Assembly: GCA_032191485.1 (NCBI GenBank)
Contig: JAVDOI010000007.1
Span: forward strand, 5,466,042-5,530,041
From: Leptoclinus maculatus
Taxonomy: Eukaryota > Chordata > Actinopteri > Perciformes > Stichaeidae
Length of the DNA: 64,000 bases
Direction of reading: 5' to 3'
Notes under the pieces: model-generated
What the model was told of the DNA's origin: nothing
Seen by the model: the letters and a program-made list of their open reading frames with translations, nothing else
Database searches by the model: none
In this document: positions 25,723-39,257 of the stretch, one piece after another
How the letters are laid out: the number at the start of each line of letters is the position of its first letter
Numbering within the stretch: the first letter of the stretch is position 1
Program-made: the position numbers and the translations under genes

Positions 25723-28700
25723 GTGTTCTGTGTAAGTGACCAATAATGGGTGCATGGCTTCAGTATGCAGTAGAGTCAAACTCCTCTCGTCATTATCACA
25801 ATACTTCACCCCAAAACTTTTCTAAAGTTAATCATCCGATTTGCATTGTGCATCTAGCGTGAGTCAAACACATGGGGGCTCCATTAGTTCTCAACTTGAA
25901 CATTTAAACCACTTAAATTATGTAAATTCATTCACATTATGTGGACAAAATGTAATCAAGAGGACAGAAAGCAACGAAATGACAATAGAAGGATGTGTGG
26001 GCAAATTCACCTTCAATGCACTTTTGATGTCTGTTCCTTTGTGTGACCATCACCACCACTACATTGCACCATAATTAGATCTGCCAAAGCTACTAGTCTC
26101 ACAAAAGGAAGGCTGGGTCACAATAGTTGGACTATCCGAGGGTGCAAAAAGTGAATTGCAGTGTTCCCTTTTACTGTAAATGTGATGCCGTTTCCTGAAC
26201 TTAAAGTCAAGACCCTGAGGAGGTGAAACAAATCTCTTGCCCGTAGATCTAAGGCTTTTTTTAAACCCCAAGTTTGCCAGTTTATTATCCATCTTGATGC
26301 CAAAGTAAGCAGCTAATTAGCACACTATGCTACAAGGTATCTGTACAAGGCAGTCAACATGACATACAATGTGCTTGCTGGTTTGTATTGCACCGCAGCC
26401 GTAACTAATTGTTGTGACAGACCAATGACAGGGCCTGACAGGATGATGTAATGAGACCAGACTGGAATAAAGAAGAGTTTTATTTCATTTTCAATACCTG
26501 GCTGGTTGGATGGCTAATATGGAAATAGAAACCCATGCTGTCTGAGAAGGGGTATTTTACATTTATTACGCCATAAAGCATGGTGGAGCTGAGGAGCACT
26601 GCAGATTTGGGTAATAATTTCCTGTTGGTTAATTATGACAAGCAACCACTTTTGCACACAAGTAGCCATGTGATCCATCATTTTTGTTGACATATTAATT
26701 ATAGCTATAGGGTTGAACACTGTATAAGCCTTTCAATTAATAATTTCATTCATTACTACAATATACTGACTATGCAACGAAATTGCAAAGTTTTTTGTAG
26801 GTTACTATCTAACGTGTGCATGTCTAATTGAATGACAGGTACTGTCATTAGTTAACTGTTGTGACTCATGCTGCAAGCTGCAAGAATGGAAAATCACTTG
26901 TCTTTTCTCTCCACTTTGGCAATAATTCAGATTTATGACCTTGACCTTTCGTTTCAACCCAGTCAGCAGAATAAAATGTTGACTTCGTACGTTTCCTCAA
27001 ACCACGGATACGTTAAATATCAAAGTTTCTGAACCAAAAATGTCCTATGAACTTCCATAGAAACGTGTATATCAATATTATAGTGTTTTAAACGCTCTTG
27101 GCGCTTTTCTGTTTCAAAACGGCATTCTCAATTACATTTAGGCTTCAAAACCTATTAGACAACTTCCTAGTTGTGGATTATCCACAGTCCACTAACCCTT
27201 GCTTTTAATAAGGCATCAGTGACTGACGTGTAATAAATGAATGATATTCCTGAAGACTGACATTACGCTCAAAATTAAGAAATAAGTAATGCAAAACAAA
27301 GTCACGTTGATCATTTGAAAGCAGTTTTCAGCAACAACAATGTTTATAACCTCCTAAGCATTACCAAGTTATGGCAACGGCAACTTACATGATCTGCTTT
27401 TGTCAGTCATGATCGTTTGTCACTTTAAATGCTGTTGTCGATTGGAATTGTGGGACGGAATTATCTCTTTTCATAAAGGATGTATGCTGTGCTAAAGGAG
27501 ATGAAAAAGGAAGCAGTAAAGCACCTTTCCTTAGCATTTAGAGATTTGGAACAGCTCTTTTCATTAACTTAGTTAATTTCAGTTAGGAACCTTCCAAAGC
27601 AAAAAATACGTTTGACCGCTGCTCAATCTCATCTGATATTGATTAATACAGTTCTTGGATAACTTTTATCCAGAGTTATATTCACATTATTTAAAAAAAG
27701 TAATTCAAACTCCTCTCCCCTGAGGTCTTATCACAATCCCAGCTGGGAAATCACAATGGTCTGACCAGTTGGAATTAATTGCCTTCACATCGAACAAGCA
27801 GAACAAACCTTTCTCACTGTGGATATTTTGACATGTCATTGCAGGAAAAAGCACATCTGTTAACCAGTAACGTTGATGGCTCTGTTCCATTCAGGTGTGC
27901 CAGCCAGTCGTGGCCGGGAGCCATCACGCACAATAGCAGGACCCTGGCACAGAGTACCTAAGTGGAATTCAGTCATCTTAATTCATGTTATTAGTTACAC
28001 CTGTGTCTGAAAAGCCAGAATGTGTTCTGTGAAAAAGGTCTGCAAAATAGAGATGCTTTGATTCATAAATGCTGGCAAATATACAAACAATACCAATGTG
28101 CAGGTATGCATATATGAACATGAAAAAAAGCAGTGTGGCACAGCTGTTGCAACATCTGGGGCATAGTTAGTGTCTGAGAGTGCTGTGGAAAGGGCCTCTC
28201 AGGCACTTAGGAGAGTTTTGATGCCAAGATATACATGCAAACACGTCTCCACAGATGTAGGACAGTGATGAAGTTGGCCTGGCAGCCATGAAAAGAGCTG
28301 TTCCAATTCTCTAAATGTTAAAGAAAGGCCTGGCATCACAGACAAACTACATCTTCAGTTGTTTGCTAAACTGCAGAGCGGAAGCAAAACAAAAAAAATA
28401 TATATATATATATTTTAGAGACTTCATATTTTCACCTATTTACTTTACCATTAGACAGCTATACAGGCAATGTTTCCAATAGAGAACTGATCCTGTTACC
28501 ACGCCGCTGACCAGCAACTCCCATGTTCTGCAAGGAAACACAATCTCAGGAACGCCTGGAGGAAATATCTTCAAATTTGGCACAAGCACCCACCTGGAAT
28601 AAAGTTTGAGCTGATCAGTTTTTGGTTCTCGTAATATGTTACGAACGCTTGGAGTGAATTTCTTCAAATTTGGCACAAAATTCCCCTTGTCCTAAAGGTC

Positions 28701-30544
28701 AACGGATTAGAATTTGGTGGTCAAAGGACATTTTACTGTAACTGTAGTTTTCATTGGAGTCTTAAACTCATAATGATTTTTTTTAGATGTCTAAAATACA
28801 TATGAATAAAATATATTGCTTTGCTTGCATGGTGGTACTTCTGTCATCTCCTGCAGGTAATACACGGACTATGAATAAGAACCTCATACAACCCCACTTC
28901 AAAACACTCAAACTATTGCTTTAACCTTACTGTGGAATTTAGAGGAGAGCGCTTGGAAACCAGCCAGGCTATGACAAATACAGCTTTTCAATAAAATGAG
29001 CATGCATTTACATTCAGCTGCCTTTTCCCTTTAAGCATCATTTAACTGTAATAGACTGTATAATGAATGTTAGACCAAGCAACTGTTTGCCTTTCCATTT
29101 TATTGCATTTTTCTCTTTCTCTTCTTCAAAGTAGTCACAGAAAATATGTTACGTAACGCTGCTTGCAAGAGGAAAAACTTTCTGGTTGCAATCTAAGAGA
29201 AAAAAGAATGCTTCCCAAGGCCTTTTGGGAAAAAGGCAGAACATCTCCAAAAAGTGTGAATCATTGCACATAAATATAACCCATACGTGTGAAACTTTGA
29301 GTCTCTCTTAGTGGGACATTTCGTGGCCTTGTGGGGGACATTGAAGCTGATATAACCTGTGAGCATTAATGCAACCTGCAAAAAGAGGGAGACACAAACG
29401 GAGGGAGAGAGGAAGAAGGAGGTTTGAGATGGTAAGAAGAGAAACTAGACGGATGCAGAGAGATTTTGATGTGCACAGCTGTCTTTCAGGAAGAGCAGGC
29501 ATCTCTTCAGGACGGCAGTATAAGATGGATTCATTTGGCATTACGTCCATGCTGCCTTTCTCACGGACAATTTTCTCACAGTGATGAATCACATGGTTTG
29601 TGAGTTACGGAGAGTTATGCCACTTTAATTTCTTTTTTTTTTCAGATATTTGTCTTCCGTTTTAACTCCTCAAGAGATTCAAAGGCTCTTATTCATTTTT
29701 AAGGGCCGTATTTTACTGGCATTCTGGCATCGAACAGAAACAACTTTGCATAGAAAGTAGCAATTACTTTTCATTAAAAAAGTGTAGATGGCTTGATTGC
29801 ACTATAATTGATTGTGTAAAAAAAAAAAGATGATGCAATGTTTGTGTGAGTGTAATGTAGATGTGTGTGATCGTTTGAGGGATCATCCTGATCTAATGCT
29901 CAGAAAAATATTTCCACATAAAAGGACATTAGCACTCGCATCACGTCACAAATTACTCCCCGTAAGTGCAGCTTATGATTTGATTTCAGCCTCAAAGGTA
30001 AACCACGGTCTAAATGCTACAAGAAAAAAGTGACCTATAGTCTAAGGAATAATACTGGTCCAAGCAATACAGAAACACAAGCAGTCAGCCCTTTTTCGCC
30101 AGATTACTGCAATCCTATTTCGTATTCTGCTCTGTGCCATTTTATAATCAAGTGGCTCATTTTGTCCATAAAGAGTTCCTCATTCAGACTGGGAAAATAG
30201 AGTTGGAGATAGAGGAGAGGAAGTCATAGACAGAAGAATGATGCAGGACATTTAACCACTTCACTATCTCTGGACAGAAAAACACATCAGCACTTAATCG
30301 GTATGTGAGCCCGCCGCTACGCAAACTTTGAATATCTCATCTTGGATGTCAATCTTATCTGCGGTTGGGACAAAAATTGATTGTCTTTCTCTCGCAGTGA
30401 GGGCTGCCCTTTTTAAACTTTCGATCCGTAGTGATCCAGATAAGGCCCGCACGGTGGGAGACTGTTATCATCACTTGACATATTGGATGCTAGAAAAAAA
30501 GCAGACTGATCAAACATGCGTTGAATCAGCATCGGCAGCTTGGC
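25723..30544. other. Non-coding stretch, no gene recognised
   Basis: About 4.8 kb without a supported gene. It holds a repeat remnant at 28500-28745, a short (TA)n at about 28397-28413, and a purine-rich AGAGAGG block at about 29385-29425. Frames are short and domain-less. Confidence 0.4.
28500..28745. repeat. Degenerate repeat with CTTCAAATTTGGCACAA units
   Basis: The motif CTTCAAATTTGGCACAA occurs at about 28569 and 28664, each preceded by a related GGAACGCCTGGAGG/GAACGCTTGGAGTG block. This suggests two units of roughly 95 bp. The ending (GAATTTGGTGGTCAAAGG) is familiar from dispersed repeats in fish. Confidence 0.5.
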
Positions 30545-30805
30545 AACAAAAATGCCGATTGAAATGTCATTGCTGCCCCCTCGCTCTGGAAATCTCTCCC
30601 CCTGCACCTCAGACATTCTCCGTCACTCGCCACTTAACTGCACTTAAAACTGCACTTAAGACTCACCTATTTGCTTTTAACCTGTGAAGCTAGTTATGTA
30701 TGTTTTTTTATTTTCATTACTGTTATAATGTCATCTCTCTGCCTTGTTCATGTTGTTATTGCTTTTATTGTTTCTGTTTTTACCATGTAAAGTGCCTTGA
30801 AATCA
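30545..30805 (+). pseudogene. Non-LTR retrotransposon C-terminal and 3'-tail remnant (interrupted)
   Basis: Near 30560-30687 the plus strand encodes, across frame shifts, the pattern LW-SLP-HLR--PS and then TALKTALKTHLFAFNL before a stop. This is typical of the extreme C-terminus of fish LINE proteins. A T-rich 3' tail follows, up to TGTAAAGTGCCTTGAAAT. The expected continuation, AAGTGCTATACAAATGAAAT with ATTATTATT-like repeats, does not follow directly. It reappears at 31285-31345, after a minus-strand LINE fragment. The clade is uncertain. Confidence 0.55.
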
Positions 30806-31278
30806 AAGTCAAAGTCAGCTTTATTGTCAATTCTCAATGTACCGAACATACAGAGGAGTTGAAAAAACGTTTCTCTCGAGTCCAACATATAAAATGAATA
30901 CACATAATAAAGTGCAAATGAATCGAAGAACATTTAAAACAACATATATTAAGAAAAAAAAAAAAAAACTATCATTCTGTATTTAGCAGCAGTCAGACAT
31001 AGGGAGTCTTAAAAGAGAGAAGGGAGAGAGTTCAGCTTCCTAACAGCCTGGTGGACGAAGCTGTTTGATAGTCTGGTGGTGCGAGCACGGAGGCTCCGGT
31101 ATCTTCTCCCAGAGGGCAGGAGGCTGAAGAGACTGTGTGAGGGGTGGCTGGAGTCGCGCACAATCATGGTCACTTTGCGGGTGAGGCGGGTGTCATATAT
31201 GTCCTGCAGGGAGGGGAGTGAGGGGAGTGAGGCACCAATGATCCTTCCAGCTGTGTGTTCACTATGCGCTGCAGGGCT
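30806..31278 (-). pseudogene. L2/CR1-type LINE 3' fragment, inserted in another LINE tail
   Basis: On the minus strand it encodes the end of a LINE reverse-transcriptase protein: GRIIGASLPSL, a degraded linker, SSHPSHSLFSLLPSGRRYRS, and LNSLPSLF at its end. It is homologous to the C-terminal part of the copy at 808-1089 but belongs to a different subfamily. The 3' tail contains TGACAATAAAGCTGACTTTG, a LINE tail motif common in fish, and ends near 30806. It is 5'-truncated to under 500 bp. It sits inside the 3' tail of the plus-strand LINE remnant that flanks it on both sides. Confidence 0.8.
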
Positions 31279-31345
31279 TTTAATACCTTTTAAAGTGCTA
31301 TACAAATGAAATGTATTATCATTATCAATATTATTAATATCTTTT
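31279..31345 (+). mobile_element. Continuation of interrupted LINE 3' tail
   Basis: AAAGTGCTATACAAATGAAA followed by TGTATTATCATTATCAATAT is the usual terminal pattern that would be expected directly after 30805. Confidence 0.5.
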
Positions 31346-32371
31346 TAAAATGGCTGGTTTACATATTTGTATATTATAAGGTGATGCGGAAAAGGCAGTA
31401 AGAACGGTCAGGAAATTCTATCAATTTCATGACTTTTTTGAAAAAGTGGTTCCTGAGAAATAAAGTTTGAGAAACACTGGCCTAAATGATGCTTATAAAT
31501 CACCCCGAGACTTAGCAAGCTGAAACCGCTAACTTGTTTAATTCTGTTTGGTGGTTTAGGATGCTTTTTGTATCATTTCTTTTTGCTAGCATGTTTAATT
31601 GTGTTAGTTGTTGTGACTGCAACAATAACTTTACTTAACAGTATGTGCCACAACCTGGCTCAAAAGTATGTGACAAGAGAGTCTAACTGATACTAATGCA
31701 AAATGTTATATTAAGTAAGTATGTCTGTCATGCATGAGTGTGAAACACAAAGCACAAAACAAATGACAATCTCAGTATAGGCAGGCCAAGGGAAGAGGCC
31801 AAGAATATCTTGCAGGTCTGCTTTGTATAGCCTACTCAGCCCAGCCTAATCCGATGAGCTGCGTCAGTGTCGAGGTCTCAACTCCGCCGACCAATTGCCT
31901 GAAGCAAAGGGGAAAACACAGCAAACAACAACACCCTATGCTATGTTAACAGCCATGGTATTTCCCCTCAATTCAGGCACTGCTTATCTGATAGTTTTTT
32001 TTTTTTTTAGAGGAATGCTTTCCTTGAATGCTGATGAGTCTACATGCCTGAACCTGGATAGAATCCTTAATGTTTTGCTTCGATTTTATGATGATGAGCT
32101 GGGCAGAGTTATAACACAGCTCTAGCCAGCAGGAAAGTAAATATTGCTGATGCATCAGCCCTTATGCTGGAACTAGGAGAACTAGAAGACCAGAAACTAA
32201 TGCTATGTATTGGAAGCAAGAAATTATTCTAGTGGACAACTGTGCAGTGATGAGGGGCACGAAGACTGGAGTGGAGACACAAGCAACATAAATACAGGTC
32301 AATTATATAGATGATTTAGAAGAAAAAGGCCTGGGTATCGGCTCCGGGAACAGCAGTGAACAAACATCGTG
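31346..32371. other. Non-coding stretch; possible hAT right-end trace
   Basis: AAAGTTTGAGAAACACTGG at about 31458-31476 resembles the right end of Charlie-like hAT elements, but no left end is seen. The rest has no recognised gene. Confidence 0.35.
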
Positions 32372-32475
32372 ATGAATGAAACCTTTATTGCCCCCAGGGG
32401 GATTTGCTTTACACAAAGAGCATGAGAATATCAAGAGAACGTCAACAAACATGTGACATAACATAAATCGTTTGG
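32372..32475 (-). mobile_element. LINE 3'-tail fragment
   Basis: ATGAATGAAACCTTTATTGC followed by CCCCAGGGGGATTTGC is the complement of a familiar fish LINE 3' untranslated end (a GGGGGCAATAAAGG-type tail ending in GAAT repeats). No coding part is retained. Confidence 0.5.
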
Positions 32476-35400
32476 GAAATCGATAGAGGACATCAGGTGC
32501 AATTTCAAAAGATGTGCCGAGTTCAGACCATATGTTCAAAGCTTGTAAAGCAGCTGAATGTTAGACAGGGACAAAGGATGTGATGCCTCTTTTAGGTGGC
32601 GCCCTAGGCACGCTATACCTGCGTCTGTAACACCTTGCCAAGTTCCCTAAGTTATGTTTTCCTTGTTTTGAAATCGATGTCCTTTTTGAATTTCCTGTTT
32701 TATTTTGACACTCCTTTCCCTCTTGTTTAAGATAGCTTTACTTCCTGCCCTTGTGTGTTTCCTGCCAGTGTGATTACCTTTCCCCGCCCTGATCAGCTTC
32801 ACTCGCTTTTCTACGACTGCCTATTTGCCTCACCCCTGTTTTGAATTTGTTTGCCTGAACTGATTGCCTACCTGTGAACCGAACCTCTTCCAGTAAAGAC
32901 TGTTTTTTTAAACTGTCCTGGTCTTGAGTTGTGCTTTTGAGGCCTTGCCTCAGTGGTGGCTACGGCCTTCACATTGTCCCGGAGGTTAAAGTGCATATTC
33001 AGGCCTTAGAGGGTGCACTGGATCTGCTATGATCTTGTAAACTGAATTCATGATCTACTGGATTGTTGTGTACTTAATACTGCACATTGGTTCTCCTGTT
33101 ATCTAAAGCAATGACCATTTATTTACGATTAAAATCATCGAGTTTTCTGAACAACAGTTGGAGAAGTGTTTGAACCCAGCTCAATGAATGGTCTGTGGGA
33201 TGGTAGAAAACACGGTGGTATGGTCGGACGCACCTATTAGTGGTTTTCTGGTTGCCTTGGAGCCAGTCTTATTATTGCAATAGCATAGATCAGTATTTTT
33301 TTATACTTTAGAATACAATTTGACATACTGCTGTGGCAGCGTCGATTGTTGGTAAAAAAAAAAGTCTCTGGGGGAATATAAACCAGGGTCACAAAAATCT
33401 GTCCAATTTCCCATGCCACATATTATGTGGGCCTTGGTGAAAACGATAGGAGCTGTATATTAGGTGTGCTCGCAGTGTGTCTCACCATTAAGTATTTCCA
33501 CCAATTGCTGTTTATGTACAAACACACACCTTGTCCAAGGCCAGGATCTCTGTACTGTTCTCAGAGTTGACAGCCTTGATCAACTTGTTCAGGGGTATTT
33601 TTATTGAACGAGCATAAAAAACTGAATTTGTTCTTCTTTTATAGCTATCCAACCTCTCAGGGATTCCTGAAATGGCTTGAGCACAAATAAAAAGCCAGTA
33701 CACTTGCTGCATATGGAGATGGCGGTCCTGGTCAGAGAGTTATTCTCAAAATTCATAAAGCCCGAGGCCATCTCACTTGGGTGCTAAGGAATGACTGAAG
33801 GTGGATGTCCAGAGGAGAGACCTAAAAGCTGTCTGTGGGAAGATATTGCAATCGTGCAATGAACAAGGCAGAGTTGAGAGGAAGACATGGGTAGAAAATA
33901 TGTACACCTTGCTCAGAGAAGGATAACCCGTCCATGTCTGCACTGACCCCATCCTTGATTCAAGGTGAATCTGTCGGTTGAACTTTTATCTCAAGCGCCA
34001 CAAGAGGCCCCAGCACCTCCGCGGAGGCCCTAGCATCTCCTCACAAGACCGAAAAGCCCGCTCATCCTCCTCAGGAGGCCGCCAGAGTCCTGTTGAAACA
34101 GAGTGCCTTAGATGAGCTCAAGGATTGCATTTTCAATCCCAAAAAGATTAGAAAATAGACATTGCACTTTACCTCTTTGGTAATTTTGCACATCTGTTAT
34201 TTCCCTTCTTTCTCCAATATAACACACTCATACAAAAAAAATTGACAAGCTTGTTTTGACATGTATTACCTTAACCAGGGTACTCAGGTCTGATAAAGCT
34301 TCACCAAAGGGAATAGATTGCAGTTTGCTGTTGTTAGCTGTCACAGTTCCAGATATAAGAAATTGTTTTTTCACTTTGAACTGGAAGTGATTACACTGAA
34401 CATGTACTACCGACTGAAATTACAGAGGGGATTTTACGAGGTCACTGACCCATATGCCATAGAACCTTTAGTATTCAAATATATGTAGATCTACATATTA
34501 CATTTAGGTAGTAATCTCTTTTCAAGATGCCGGAAATGTTCCAAATCTGCTTTAGAGAGGCATTATCAAAACCAGAGTGCATTCTTCATTTAGAGGTTAC
34601 TGGCATTATCTGTATATAGGCAGTATATGCTATTTATGCAGTATAAGCTACTTATCAGATATGCATTAATCATCAACATCTAAACATGTATTTGCCTCTA
34701 TATGGGACCAACACTACTGAAAGGGGAAATAATTCTTCATGAAGTCAATGATTGTTGAATTAAAGACAAGAATGTGGCAAAAGTACAGTCAGACAGAGCA
34801 ATAACTATGTTCAATCTGTCTTTAACTGTGTACAACTTTCCAAGTCATTTTTTATTCAGATTGTCCTGCTTTACAGATTGTTAAGCAAACTGTGTCAACT
34901 CAGTTAAAACATGTATCCTTCCCTGCATCTCCTTCGAGTTGACTCTGCAAAGAAGAGGGAGAGAGCAAACCGACTCCCAGTTCCGATGAAACCACAGAGC
35001 TACCGCATTTATCAACATGCAGCAAAGAGGAGTTTTGCACTGACATGCTCAAGCTCCATTGCGACTCACTGCACACTGATACGTACAGACACAACACATG
35101 GCATTCAAAGTGCAAACACACACACTTGGTTGTCTAATGAGCCAATAAAGTGCAGTGGTTCATATCATGTCATGTTAATGGATTTTTCTCCCCTCTGGCT
35201 GTGTGTCTGTGTGCCTTTCTGTAAAGACGCCTACTTGTTGTTGCCTGCAGATGTTAAAAAGTCGACTAGCACAGGCTGTCACTGTGGAAATGCAAGTTCT
35301 CCACATCAGTTTTTTAGATTATTTGGGGTTAATAAAGTAATATATCTGATAGTGATCAAATACAGTAACTTGTTCACTTCACATTGAACTTTAACAGTAA

Positions 35401-36049
35401 ATTATACTTCATGCTAACATCTTTTTCATGGCTGGTTATCTAAGAAACGAAAACCAACATTTTACAAATTCATAAATGTGCTTCATGGCCATCTAATGCT
35501 GGTCTATATGATAGAATCATCATTTAAGTCAAATCTTGCTTACCTCATTTATACGAGTTACACAGAAATATCCCTCCTAAAATACAGTTAGCACAGCTGT
35601 TTTCTCTCTCAAACAAACCTGATATAAATATGAATATGAAAATATTTTCAGCAGTAGTGATATGTCAAAATGGTAAGTTATTAAACTGCATTTGTTTTTT
35701 TGGCCACTTGGTGGAAGAACTCCACATCCACAAACATTTAACATATTATTTTCATCAAGGAGATGGCTCTTCGTGTCCTGTGTTAAAAGTAAAGTCAGTT
35801 CACTCACGTGAGTCGCCGGTCACGTGTCCCGTTTGTCACTCGCTAGTCAGTCAAATTAACGTCACACTCTTTTCCTAAACCTAAGTGGTTTTAATTGCCC
35901 AAACCTAGACTTCCTGTGAAGGCTTAAGACGTCCAAAACTGATGCTAGAGGGATACGTAAAGTGTCTTAGTGTCACTGAACAAGCTGCATTATTTGATGC
36001 ATTGGTGCATCTCCTTTTAGCTCTGTTTTGGTCTTTATTAACTCCTGAG
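32476..36049. other. Non-coding stretch, no gene recognised
   Basis: A region at about 32620-32970 starts TGTAACACC and has LTR-like composition (CCCTTGTGTGTTTCCTGCC, CCCCGCCCTGAT, then CAGTAAAGACTG). It could be a decayed solo LTR, but ends and target duplication are not clear. An AGGTTTAGG-type piece lies at 35790-35930 on the minus strand. The frame at 34911-35387 is long for this DNA (158 codons) but has no recognisable domain. Confidence 0.4.
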
Positions 36050-36737
36050 CAGTGGTGGGCCGTCAGGGCCTGCAAAGCCTTCTCTGCTGGCCTAAACAGA
36101 ATCACAAAGTTATAGCTATTTTATAATTTCATAATTTTTCTTAAATACACTACATGTATTATAATTTATAAAAATATTTTTCCCATTATCTTATTTTCTC
36201 ATTGCACAGCTACTGTCTTCCTCAGTTGCTCTGCTTCCAGTGCAGCTTGTTTTAAGTAGAGCTTTTATCCAATCAGATTTCACCTCTGTGTCTCTAGGTA
36301 AGAAGAGAGGCCCGAGGCCTGCAGACTCACAAGTGCCTCCATGTGGAAGTTTAAGTGAATGGGGACGATATTGTTGATTGTCATCGTGTTCAACCAATCA
36401 GATCTTTAGTTTGACATGTTGGGCGTATTCTTTGATGTGCCAGAGCCTGCTAGCTGGCCTAGCCATACGTGATTGGTCAGTGGGCTAGCATGACATGTTG
36501 GGCGGTGACAATCCCAATATCTGCTGCCTCTGTCGAGCGGACATTTTCAGCCCTCAAACGCATTAAAACGTATTCAAGAAATACAACTGGGGAGGCTCGA
36601 CTGTCTTCACTGGCGTCCATGAATCGAGAAGGACTTCTTACTGGAACTAAAATGCACGGATGTACTGAACAACCGTGAGATTAAACTCTTTATTAACAAA
36701 GAAAGGAGGATGGACTTTGTCTTTAAATAGTGAACAG
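36050..36737 (+). pseudogene. Deleted hAT element: left terminus joined to transposase C-terminus
   Basis: It begins at a hAT-type terminus CAGTGGTGGGCCGTCAGGGC and runs through about 370 bp of subterminal non-coding DNA. It then passes into a frame ending with IPISAASVERTFSALKRIKT and a short C-terminal tail, the hAT dimerisation domain with its conserved SVERTFS motif. The rest of the transposase is missing. No matching right terminus is found after 36737. It is the collinear counterpart of the rearranged pair at 2673-3073 and 3108-3411, with only a few percent difference by eye. Confidence 0.75.
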
Positions 36738-38608
36738 CAGCTCTGGTGTAGCTTTAAGAAACGGCAAGGCTGCTTAATCTCACTTGTGTAATTACTGTTT
36801 TTTTATGAAATTACAGTGGACAAAATGGCACAACTAAAATGAACATCATTGCTGTCACAAACATTCACACTTCAAATGTGTGTGTCAGCTGCAAAGTCTT
36901 AACACTGGTTGATTTTCTAACTTTTGAAAGTGCAGTAAGTGTAAGTAATCTCCTAAAACTGCACCTCCATCAACACAATTTGTCATGTCTTGTTACGAAG
37001 GTATCATCTGTATGTACTGGATTTGTTGCTACTAATCGTTGACTATGTAAAATCTCACAAGAAAAATCTCTTTCGCTCCCAGTAAGAAGTCTTATTATTT
37101 TCGAAACTGAAGTGTCATTCTGATGCACAACCCAACCCCAAGCTAAACTCCAAATGACATGACCAAATTAATTTGTATTGAACCAGTCCTCAAGGCAGTA
37201 AGGACCGGGTAAAAGCTGATTATTTCTGAGCTGGTGCAAAGCCCGCACAGAAAAGTAATAGCCACAGTGAGGTGAATGGGTATCAGCACCTGCCCTGGGG
37301 GTTAAATGATTGGTTTCTGCAAGTTCCTTCTTCAGCTTTTAAAGAAAACTGTCACCAGATAGTAATTGCACAGATATAATCTTTTAAGATAATGTTATCC
37401 ACATACGAGGCCATTTTTGATATATAAACATCTACAATTGTATCCGTGTCTTGAGGCACATAGTGTACATTTACCTTTTCTTCCATACAATGCCCTGTGT
37501 ATTGTTTAAATTACCAGCACCACAAACACCATCAATTATGCAGAATTTCTCTACAGGGGCTGGGTTTGACCATTTTTCGAAATACCTCAGCCTGCAGCCA
37601 CTAACACCCAGCTCTTAATATGGAAAGTGTGAACATGTTTCTGCAGTCACTGAACAATTCAAATAATTATTGTGGTAATTATAGAGGCCGCAGCAGCTTG
37701 CCATGTCCTTTTTCATTTGAAACTGCTGAAACGCTACTGAGCGAGCCAGAAACCAGCCAGCATTACTAATAGTGCTTTGAAGACCCTGATCTTAACTACG
37801 GTTGGTAAAGCCATATAGCTCTGGGTATCCAGCCAAAATCACCACAATGAGAAAGACTTCTAATGATGTCGAGCGCTTTTATGCTTTGCGTTTAGGGTGT
37901 TCCTGCAAAAGCGTGAGGCACCATAGAGTGGTAAAACACGAGGCGCTTGGCAATGCAAAAGCAGAGCGCACAACTCTTCTCTCTCATTGAAAATAATTGC
38001 AAAAAGTAAAACACGCTCTGTCGGATCGAGGCCTTACTGTGTGAGAGTGAGCCCACTGAGATAAGGTTGCACTAATACAGAGGATGGATGCTCTGAACAC
38101 TCACAGCTACTTTGACTTTGGCTGAAATACAACTGTTATCACAGCTGTAGCTCAAATTACTTCAGTGACGGAGGAAGCAACGGGGCTATTTTGCCTTGTT
38201 GCCAGCAGAGATTTTATAGTGAGGTCTGATCTGTCAATCAATCCATCCAATGATTTGGTCCAGAGAAACATATCTCAACATCAACTGGGCTGATTTTCTA
38301 TGTGTATTCATAGTCCCCTGAGGTGGATTCTTAATCATTTTGGTGACTTGCTGACCTTTTGACCAATGCCACCGACAGTCAAAGTTTCCAAAATCATTTC
38401 TTCGTACATACATGATCTTCATAAGGTCAATTTTATTATATTTTATGTAAATGTAGTCAGCAATTTGACATAAAGTTTGTTAAGCACAATCATGCTCCCC
38501 AGAGCTACAAGCTTTCCTGAACTTCTACTGGGCACCCCTTATCTAGTTCTTTGCAAGGTGCAACCACTGTGTATATGTTACCATACTCAATTGTAGACAC
38601 TAGATTAA
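36738..38608. other. Non-coding stretch, no gene recognised
   Basis: Unique AT-rich sequence. A diverged dispersed repeat (TCCATCCAATGATTTGGTCC and GTCCCCTGAGGTGGATTCTT) occupies about 38240-38395. No exon is supported. Confidence 0.4.
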
Positions 38609-38960
38609 GTGCTGCAGGAATGAGAGTAAATAAAATGAGTTAGTATTTTTCACTTCTGGTTCCTTCGACTTCGAAAATGTTTTTTTGGTTAAATGTCTGA
38701 AATAAGGTCCGTGGTTAACACAAGCTTTTGAAGCGTTTACGTGTTTTTCAAAAGGACTAGTCCACCCTTACGTCCCCTTTGTGTATACTCGCTTTCATGC
38801 GATTTATAACCGTTTGTAACGTTAGCTTTTCACGTATGATGATTGTATTAACACATAAAAAAAGTATCTTGATGAACAAAACATTATATATCATAAACTT
38901 GTGTTTGCTACGGAAAATCTGCAATAATAATAATCTGCAAATAATCCAAAAACAAATGTA
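38609..38960 (+). repeat. GTGCTGCAGG-type element, copy C (partial)
   Basis: It starts GTGCTGCAGGAATGAGA and shares ATGTCTGAAATAAGGT, TGGTTAACACAAGCTT, GACTAGTCCACCCTTACG and TCTTGATGAACAAAACAT with 23617-24198. The right terminal inverted repeat is lost. Confidence 0.65.
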
Positions 38961-39109
38961 TGCTGTTCAAGCATTAACAATAGACCAGAGCCTTATTATG
39001 GAGCATCACATTTACATCACAGACATTTGTGATATTTATTTTTGTTACGTTTTCTTATTGACAATATGCATGTATTTGCCGAACTGTTAACAGTAAGAAT
39101 TATGGCTAA

Positions 39110-39257
39110 TGAGCCACTGTTAAATGTTTACATTTTTTAAATAATTGATAAGGGTATCTATCATTAGGCTATTACTTTTGTTTTCGCTGCTGTACCGAAA
39201 TCCCCAAAACTGAGGTACAAACCGAACCGTGAATTGTGTGTACCGTCACACCCCTTG
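39110..39257. mobile_element. hAT-type right-end remnant
   Basis: The segment ends with GTACAAACCGAACCGTGAAT, then TGTGTGTACCGTCACACCCC and TT. This is the mirror of the left terminus type seen at 2457 (TAGGGATGTAATAATATACG..CCGTTCGGTACG). No coding portion is recognised to its left, so it is a remnant. Confidence 0.5.

Noticed and set aside
32620..32970. Solo LTR of a second LTR element
   Set aside because: LTR-like composition and a TGTAACACC start, but no matching end or target duplication could be found.
34911..35387. 158-codon plus-strand frame
   Set aside because: The composition is unremarkable, with no domain, no splice sites that make sense and no homologous copy in the window.
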